A stretch of DNA of 64,000 nucleotides from Pelecanus crispus (Eukaryota > Chordata > Aves > Pelecaniformes > Pelecanidae), in contig NC_134656.1 of NCBI RefSeq assembly GCF_030463565.1, positions 1,431,001-1,495,000 of the forward strand, read 5' to 3'. The notes under the pieces were generated by a model. It saw only the letters and a program-made list of their open reading frames with translations, was not told the DNA's origin and did no database searches. The number at the start of each line of letters is the position of its first letter. Within the stretch, counting starts at the first letter, position 1. Both the position numbers and the translations under genes were made by a program. Shown piece after piece: positions 48,941-64,000 of this stretch.

Positions 48941-51130
48941 CGTGCCCAGCCCAGGGAGGGGCCAGGCAGCCTCAGCTGACTGCCACCCCCGCCAGGTAGG
49001 GCACAGGTGAGGAAGAGGAAGGTGAAGCCAAAGCTGCACAGGGTCCTGGCACCGCTGGGACGGGGATGGGGACAGGGATGGGGATGGCTTTCCGTGGGTT
49101 CGGGCATCCTGGGGGAGCAGGGATGGGGCTGTGCTCCCACCCAGTGGTGGCCCCCCCCTCCCCCTGCATCGCCACCCCCGGGTGCCACCGCTCCCAGCAC
49201 TCAGCCCGGCCCCACCATGGCCCTTACGCCGCTGCAGCTTGGTGCCCCAGATCGGGGACCGAGGGTGCTGCCAGCGGGGGCGAAGCGGGGTGCCCCGCCA
49301 TGAGCAGCCCTGCGTGGGCGGCCGGCTCCTGCTGACACCTTGCTGCCCCGGCGCGTGGGGCTGACGCGGCCGTGACGGGGACGCCGTGTCCCGCACCCTT
49401 CCAGCTGTCACCGCCGGCCCCAGGGCACACGCCAGGCGTGACGGCCCCCGTGGGATTCCTGCGCCGTAGGTGGAAAAACTGAGCGAGCGCAGAGCTCGCC
49501 TGAGGCAGGGCACGGGGCGAACCCGGGCATCCCGCTGCCATGGGACATTGCTGCGTCACCCAGGGATCCAGCCTTCCAGCACCCGCCTGCGACATCCCGC
49601 TGCCGGCACCGGGGATGCCACCGGCTGCCGTGTCCCCAGGAGCCAGGCAGCGGGGTCCTGCGGGCACCCAGCTGGGCCCCGAGCCGGTGGCACCAGCCCA
49701 GGACCCGATGGGCACAGGGCCAGCCCCGCCGCGGAGCGGCGGCCGGGCACGTCCCAGCTCCCTGCGCCTCCGCTCCTGCATGCCAGGCCAGGAGGAAGCG
49801 TTTTATTTACTGGTGTTATTTTTAGCCCGACAGCGCCCAGCTGCCTCAGCCAGCCCGGGACGAGCGCAGCTCGACCGCTGATAAACATGGCCAGGAGCAG
49901 GGTCAGGGAGGAGATGTCCTCCAGCAGCCAGAGAAGGACGGTTCCCGGGGGTCTGTGCCTGCCCCGAAACCCTCATCCCCGCCGAACCGGGGCTGCAAGG
50001 ACCCACACCCCATCTGCACCCATGGGTGCTGTGGGAGCCGCAGACGGGGGCCCGAGGGTGTCGGGCTCCCCCCCGGCTCCTTCCAGCATCCCGCCAGCCC
50101 TGACTTATCTCCAGCCAGAAGCCGCGGCACTGCCTGGCGACGGTTAATAATTAAAGCAAGAAGCGTTGCAGGAAGAGAAACCCAAGCTCACCTTGAGTTT
50201 CCGCCTAGAAGTGGTTGCGGCAAAGGGCAGAGCGTGACGCCGGTGCCCCAGCAGCTCCCCGCTCTGCTTAATTGAGCAGCAATTAATGGTAGTGCTAATA
50301 CCTGCAGCAATGTGCTAATATCTGCACAGCGTGGCCCCGATCCCGCACGACCCTGTGCAAGGATCGGTGTTCCCAAATGGGGTGCCGGAGGAGCCAGCCC
50401 AGAACCCCACAGCTGCCGTTCCCCCCAGACCCCCCATTAAATGCAAACTTTGCTCCCAACAAACCTGCTCAGGAGCCAGGACTCGACACGGTATCGATCA
50501 CAGCCACGGTATCGATCACAGCCACGGTATCGATCGTGACAAACGGAGCAAAGGCCGTTTGCAGAGGAGCCAGGTGCCGGTACACAGCGGTGCCCGAGCA
50601 GCGCCTGCGCCGTGAGCCACGCAACGTCCGCCGGCGGCAAACGCCCGAGCTGCAGCGGCAAAGAGCAGAAGCAGGGGGCTCAGGGCACGGGATCACTATG
50701 AAAGGCACGGAAAAAAAAGAGGCTTTTCAGGCCCATGGTGATCTGGCCTGCAAATGCCAGCTGCTGGATGTGCCACCTCACAAGTTGCAACGTCCAGCCT
50801 CCAAAAAGGATGGAAATAAATGAGAGAGAGATGGATCCGCTTCTCCAGAGCGGGAGGGACCCTGGGAGCACAGCTCCATCTGCCCTTCGCGCTCCCAGCC
50901 CAGGCTGAGTCACAGGCGCAACGGCGAGAGGCTGCGAGGGCAACGCTTAAAAGGTTACGGTAAGGCAATTAATTACGCATATTCCAGTAGGCCACCAACA
51001 CCTTCCTGCGGAGCCCAGCGAGCCCCAGGCGTCCCTCTGCGCTCCCAGGGCCGAGCACCCTAAGCCTCACCCCAAAGCAAGGCAGCACGGCCAGAGGCCG
51101 GCCGTTCCTGCTGCCACAGCACCTCACAAG
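48941..51130. other. Intergenic FKBP1A-SDCBP2, no gene recognised
   Basis: GC-rich DNA upstream of SDCBP2. G-rich runs (GGGGATGGGGACAGGGATGG) lie at about 49060-49090. An 18-bp unit, CACGGTATCGATCACAGC, occurs three times in a row from 50487 to 50540. A short duplication of CCGGGGACCACAGCATCC sits just before this block, at 48776-48811. No exon or RNA gene seen. Confidence 0.5.
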
Positions 51131-51139
51131 CCCGGCACG

Positions 51140-51560
51140 GCACCCTGGCATGGCACCCACAGCACCCCGTGAGCCCGAAACAGCACCCACAGCACCCTGT
51201 GAGCCCGAAACAGCACCCTGTGAGCCCGAAACAGCACCCACAGCACCCCATGAGCCCAGCACAGCACCCACAGCACCCAGTGAGCCTGGCACGGCACCCT
51301 GGCACGGCACCCACAGCACCCCGTGAGCCCAAAACAGCATCCTGTGAGCCCGAAACAGCACCCACAGCACCCCATGAGCCCGGAACAGCACCCTATGAGC
51401 CCAGCACAGCACCCACAGCACCCAGTGAGCCCGGCACCCACAGAACCCTGTGAGCCCGAAACAGCACCCACAGCACCCCATGAGCCCGGCACAGCACCCA
51501 CAGCACCCAGTGAGCCCAGCACAGCACCCACAGCACCCAGTGAGCCCAGCACAGCACCCA
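51140..51560. repeat. CAGCACCC/GTGAGCCC minisatellite near FKBP1A 3' end
   Basis: An irregular array of CAGCACCCACAGCACCC followed by GTGAGCCCGAAA or GTGAGCCCAGCA. Unit length varies (roughly 20-38 bp) because the CAGCACCCA block is itself duplicated in some copies. It ends about 60 bp beyond the FKBP1A cleavage region. Confidence 0.9.
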
Positions 51561-51614
51561 CTGTGCCGAGCGACAGACAGGCAAGGGAAAAACCTCCAAG
51601 ACACAGGGTTGAGA

Positions 51615-52689
51615 AAAGCCAGCATAAAGCGTTTTTATTGCAATAATAAAACTTGATACCTTTATGCGGTGGAGAAGGAAGTGAACGGCGGCAATTTCTC
51701 TTACCAAATCACTAGGCAGGGCGGAGGGAGGGGGCAGAGGACGGCAGCGGGGAAGCTATGCATCGTATGAGACCAGACAAGCGGCGATGACCAGCATCAG
51801 GTGTCAGGAGAGAACGGTCAGGTGTGCTCCGACCGGGGACAACGGGGGTCTGATGTTTCCTTTCCAGGGGGGAGAGGGGGGACGGGGGCATTTTCTGTGA
51901 GCTGACTCCCCACCAGCCCCGTCACCTCCCCTGTAGACAGCACCTTCCGTTTGCCTGCTGTTTTCCTTTTTTTTCTTTAACGAAAGCTCAATGTAAGCTA
52001 CTGAATTTTCAGGGTGTGGTGGAGCTCTGATGGAAACCCATCTCCACAAAAATCCAAAAGCGGGCTGGGGGGAAGGAAGGAAGGCCCACCGTGAGATGGC
52101 AGAGTGAAGCAGGGGCAGAGCAGCCCCCCTTCCCGGGAGCAAACCCACGGTGCCTGCAGCGATGCTGCGCCCTCCCCGGGGAGCCGGTAAAGGACGCGCT
52201 GCTCCCTCGCTGCCCCGGTTCCAGGCAGGGTACCTACACACAATCCTAGCGCTACTTTGCTCTCCGCATCCGTTCAGCCTCGACAGCCTCACTCTGCTAT
52301 GGCTTTTGCAGCAGCAGCAATTTCTGGTTTGAAAAACACCGTAGAGATCTGCACCAAAACGGGTAACTAATGGGTTTCCTTTTGTTCAAATGACTCCTAT
52401 CTAAGGTCAACCCATCTGCGTGCTACTGGTAAAACGTAGTCTACACCTGGAACAAAAATAAGATTAAGAACTTGACCCAAAAAGAGTTGAGGTTTACGGC
52501 GTATAGTTTAAAAAGACATAAAAACACGATACAAGGAGGAAGAGTCAGACGCAAAGCTTAGTGACCAAAGGCATTCAATCAAGGTGTAAGGTTATACAAT
52601 GAGTGTAGTGGACTATCAGGAAAAGCTCCGTACAAAGTCATGTGCACTCTTCTTGAAGCTGAGATTCTGGATTCCTCCATGTGCCAAAC
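51615..52689 (-). other. FKBP1A: FKBP1A 3' UTR exon 5 with polyadenylation signal
   Basis: This exon starts after the minus-strand acceptor CTCTCTCCCGGCAG ending at 52690, and continues to an AATAAA on the minus strand (51639-51634). The last stretch, CAAGTTTTATTATTGCAATA on the minus strand, closely matches the end of the human FKBP1A mRNA as I remember it, as does AAACTATACGCCGTAAACCT (near 52500-52480). The whole exon is untranslated. The match is from memory and should be aligned. Confidence 0.82.
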
Positions 52690-54226
52690 CTGCCGGGAGA
52701 GAGGAGAAGCAGCGTGACAAAGCCGCCCGCCTGCGGAGGAAACCCGGCAGAGGAGGGAGCGGGCTCACGAAACGGCCGTCTCACCGCAAACCGCAGCGTT
52801 CACTCAAAGCAGAAGTCGAGCCCAAATTACGGGGGGGAGCATGGCCCCATCCTGCCCGCACCGTGGGACCCACGCACCCCAGAGCACAGCCCCATCCTGC
52901 CCGCACCAGGGGACCCACGCACCCCAGAGCACAGCCCCATCCTGCCCACACCACGGGACCCACACACCCCAGAGCACAGCCCCATCCTGCCCACACCACG
53001 GGACCCACACACCCCAGAGCACAGCCCCATCCTGCCCACACCAGGGGACCCACACACCCCAGAGCACAGCCCCATCCTGCCCACACCGTGGGACCCACAC
53101 ACCCCAGAGCACAGCCCCATCCTGCCCGCACCAGGGGACCCACGCACCCCAGAGCACAGCCCCATCCTGCCCACACCAGGGGACCCACACACCCCAGAGC
53201 ACAGCCCCATCCTGCCCACACCATGGGACCCACGCACCCCAGAGCACAGCCCCATCCTGCCCACACCGTGGGACCCACACACCCCAGAGCACAGCCCCAT
53301 CCTGCCCACACCACGGGACCCACGCACCCCAGAGCACAGCCCCATCCTGCCCACACCGAGGGACCCACACACCCCAGAGAACAGCCCCATCCTGCCCGCA
53401 CCATGGGACCCACGCACCCCAGAGCACAGCCCCATCCTGCCCACACCACGGGACCCACACACCCCAGAGCACAGCCCCATCCTGCCCACACACCCCAGAG
53501 CACAGCCCCATCCTGCCCGCACCAGGGGACCCACACACCCCAGAGCACAGCCCCATCCTGCCCACACCACAGGACCCACACACCCCAGAGCACAGCCCCA
53601 TCCTGCCCACACCACGGGACCCACACACCCCAGAGCACAGCCCCATCCTGCCCACACCGTGGGACCCACACACCCCAGAGCACAGCCCCATCCTGCCCAC
53701 ACCACGGGACCCACACACCCCAGAGCACAGCCCCATCCTGCCCACACCACGGGACCCACACACCCCAGAGCACAGCCCCATCCTGCCCACACCAGGGGAC
53801 CCACACACCCCAGAGCACAGCCCCATCCTGCCCGCACCGAGGGACCCACACACCCCAGAGCACAGCCCCATCCTGCCCGCACACTAGCAGCAGGAGAGGC
53901 ACAAGGGGGAGCGAGCAGCCGAGCCCCGCAGTGCAGCAACACAACACAAGGAACCCAAAGCACAGTCAGCCGGTACCACAGCCCTTCCATGGCACAAACC
54001 CATCCTCTGCCAGGCTGGGAACCTTGCGTACCACTGTGGTGATCCCCAGCTCACCAGCCTCCTAAGAACAACTTCTACCCCCAGCCAGAAACCTGCCCCC
54101 TCCTTCTCATAGCCCCCACTGCCGTCACCTCCATCCCACCTCCCCACACCAGCCTGAGACAAAATATGGAGGCCTCAAGCCGCCCCCAAGCCACAACACT
54201 CCCTGCCGGCAGCTGCCTCTCCTTAC
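52690..54226 (-). other. FKBP1A: FKBP1A intron 4, within the 3' UTR
   Basis: The minus-strand 5' splice site CCTCGG|GTAAGGAG lies 24 nt after the stop codon and the 3' splice site is at 52690. Human FKBP1A is also reported to have five exons with four coding ones, consistent with this structure. About two thirds of the intron is the 45-bp array. Confidence 0.75.
52845..53885. repeat. 45-bp minisatellite in FKBP1A 3'-UTR intron
   Basis: About 23 copies of a 45-bp unit containing ACCCCAGAGCACAGCCCCAT and CCTGCCCACACC. Copies differ mostly at a four-base variable spot (CACGGG, CAGGGG, GTGGGA, ATGGGA) and at C/A changes such as CACGCACCCC versus CACACACCCC. One copy near 53490 is shortened. The 15-codon period keeps several frames open on both strands for over 300 codons; these are not genes. 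Confidence 0.96.
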
Positions 54227-54250
54227 CCGAGGACAGGGTGCTGGGGTAGG

Positions 54251-61923
<7,673 letters not shown>

Positions 61924-62400
61924 GCCGGTGCCGGTGCCGGTGCCGCTCCCGCAGCGCCCGCAGCCCGAGGGAGGAGGGGCCACGTGTGCGCAGCCTCGGC
62001 CGCCGCGCCGCCATAGAGCCCGCCCGCCCGCCGCCTAGAGCGGCCCCGCCCCCGGCGCCGGCCGCCGCCATCTTCCGCGCTCTCCCCACCCCGCCTTCTG
62101 CCTGCCCGGCCCCGGCCGCCATCTTGGCACCGCGCCGTTGCCCGGGAAACGCGGGGCCGGCGGGCAGGGGGCCGGCGGGCAGGGAGCCGCCGCCGGGGCC
62201 GGCCGTATCGCCCGAGCGGCCCCTGGGGCTCCGGTCCTCACCGGCTTTACCCATTTCTCCGCCATTTATAAGCCCGAGAAGCGCGGGGCCTGGCCGCAGC
62301 CAGCCCGCCCAGCCTCGGGTGCGTGGCCCAGTGCAGGCCGCTGCGGAGGCCCGGGGCTCCAGCGCGCACCGGCCGCACGGCCCGGCCCCAAAGACTTTTA

Positions 62401-64000
62401 ATTATTTCCACAGTTCCCAAGAGTAGGCTGTACCTAAATTGAGAGCATCGGTCACATGCAGTGACAGCAGCCAGAGAGCAGATAAGCTGCTGGTTTATAG
62501 GTCTCTGTTAATGCTGCTCCTCACCAAGCTGGCGGAGGTCAGCGCCGGCCCCGCGTTGCTGGGGCAGGTTCAGCAGAAAACACGCGGGTTTGAACAATCC
62601 GACGCTCAAAAGGCTTTCTTCTGGGAACAGCAGCAACTATTTTCTTTTTTGGTCAAAAAAAGAATCGCTCCAGGCACAGGATTTTTGCCTCAAAAGCGTC
62701 CTATTTCCTTACTTCAAGGAGATGAACTTGTGTCCACAAGGGAACAGAGAAGTTCCAAGGACAGCCAAGAGACTCATAAAGCAAGTGCATTAAAATGGGA
62801 CAGGAGGAGGCTCTTAAAATAACAGATAATGGGATGAAGCAAGTTTTTAATTGCTTCTATTCCTTGCTTGCATCTTTTAAATCCTGAAATACCAAGGGTT
62901 TGGGGATTTTTTTTTTTTTTTCTTGATGCCATAGCGTTATTTTTTATGTTAAAGCTGCAACACACAGATGGTGCCTGTGGTCTCCGACTTTCCACGAATA
63001 CACCCGACTGCAGGGCAGGTGTGTGAGGCCCGGAGTCAAGATGAAAAATAACGGGGGAGAAAAAGGGGCATGCTCTCATCCCTCCCGATTAATGCTGTCT
63101 CGGTGAAAGGCTGGGCCTGCTCTCCCTACAAGGGCCAGCGATAAACAAGGATCTGAAAGGGGAAAATACTGCTCGATGTATGCCCACGCGAGAGCCCTTG
63201 CCATGCTGGCGCAGGCACGCTTGCACACATCGGGCACTGCAGCCTCCTCACGGCTCTCACCCTGGGTGGGGTGTTTCGGTTTTTAACTCCCTGGCGTAAC
63301 CTGCTCATCTTACCCGCAAGCAAGGCCACTGCAACAACCAGTACTTCGACAGGGGCGAGGAGTTCGGCCAGGTTTGACCACCCCTCAACTGCTCAGGGTC
63401 CAGCTGGTCGAGACCCAGGAAAGGTTCAGGTCAGATGCTGGTGTCTTAAGCTCTGGAGAAAGCGCAAAGGCTTGAAAACAACTGAATTCTGCTTAAACCG
63501 CTCCCTCCCCTCTGGATCATCTGCTGGCAGAGCTCACAAAATAAGAAATACCAAGAGGGAAAAGCGTGACCATCCGGATTTAATAGTCTACAAAATAAAT
63601 GGGACGTGATTTAATATACAGAAGCGCCACGGCAGGCAGCAGCGGGGCTGGCAGGCACCGCGCACGCCAGCAGCTCCTCCCTGCTCTGCGGTGGGTCAGG
63701 TCCCACGGCCTGTGCTGCAGGTTGGGAGCTCCAGATCAAGCCCACTCCTCTGTCCCAAGGAGCCTTTGAAGATAATTCATGCCTTCTGCAGGACTTTAAA
63801 TTCTCAACAGAGCGTTTCCTCAATGCTGAAAGGCATTTACTTGTTTGTAAAGCCAGAGGTGGTCAAGGCTGAAAAGCAATGCGGTGGCAGAGGGCAGTGC
63901 ATCCCAACACCTGGCCGTGGGCTTAATCAGGCAATCGCAACGAACATCCTTCACACTCCAGAAAGCAAAATGACCAAAAAAAAAAAAAAAAAAAAGAGGA
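62401..64000. other. FKBP1A upstream flank, no gene recognised
   Basis: Composition drops to AT-richer DNA. T- or A-runs lie at 62909-62922 and 63977-63995. Around 63595-63620 both strands carry polyadenylation-like words (AATAAA on plus; ATTAAA on minus). In human the next gene, NSFL1C, ends here on the same strand as FKBP1A, but I found no NSFL1C coding sequence in the window. Confidence 0.45.

Noticed and set aside
52599-54065. Open frames of 350-490 codons on both strands with a 15-residue repeat
   Set aside because: Produced by the 45-bp minisatellite in the FKBP1A intron; no family motif, start context or splice logic.
63560-63830. 3' end of NSFL1C on the minus strand
   Set aside because: Position and polyadenylation-like words fit, but no NSFL1C coding sequence is visible, so it is not annotated.

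Overview
This is vertebrate, almost certainly avian, nuclear DNA. The evidence is spliced GT-AG genes, CpG-island promoters, many GC-rich minisatellites, and two CR1 LINE fragments, one of which keeps the bird-type 3' tail of short ATTCTATG-like repeats. The gene order TMEM74B - RAD21L1 - SNPH - SDCBP2 - FKBP1A matches human 20p13 as I recall it. The high GC, compact genes and dense tandem repeats are typical of a bird microchromosome. The species cannot be fixed from the sequence alone.

Layout. 1-4.0 kb: GC-rich with no gene recognised. 4.06-4.35 kb: a 38-bp minisatellite. 4.51-4.99 kb (-): TMEM74B, very Ala/Arg/Gly-rich. 5.04-5.96 kb: a second ~38-bp minisatellite just upstream of it. 6-12 kb: no gene, a perfect 60-bp x5 repeat and a 1.27-kb purine-rich array. 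12.06-12.55 kb: a CpG island with a strong E2F-type site, the likely RAD21L1 promoter, followed by a 101-bp-period array. 14.01-28.0 kb (+): RAD21L1, 13 coding exons in a sharply AT-richer block. 28-39.2 kb: no complete gene; it holds the probable SNPH promoter and leader at ~31 kb, a 20/40-bp minisatellite and a CR1 tail. 39.27-45.48 kb (+): SNPH, four coding exons and a long 3' UTR. 45.82-48.94 kb (-): SDCBP2, eight coding exons, a 40-bp minisatellite in an intron and a TATA promoter. 49-51.6 kb: intergenic with another minisatellite. 51.6-61.92 kb (-): FKBP1A, four coding exons plus a separate 3' UTR exon. 62-64 kb: FKBP1A upstream DNA with no gene recognised.

The genes are neighbours by conserved synteny and do not form one pathway. 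RAD21L1 is a meiotic cohesin kleisin, SNPH anchors axonal mitochondria, SDCBP2 is a tandem-PDZ scaffold, FKBP1A is the FKBP12 prolyl isomerase, and TMEM74B is a two-pass membrane protein. All exon joins for RAD21L1, SNPH, SDCBP2 and FKBP1A were checked by hand: phases close and give 569, 475, 299 and 108 residues.

The most unusual items are a perfect spacerless 76-bp palindrome in FKBP1A intron 2, an array in the RAD21L1 leader whose unit looks like a 3' splice site, a 45-bp array filling most of the FKBP1A 3'-UTR intron, and similar-period minisatellites on both sides of TMEM74B. I found no wholly new gene system. No retroviral or other virus-derived element was recognised.
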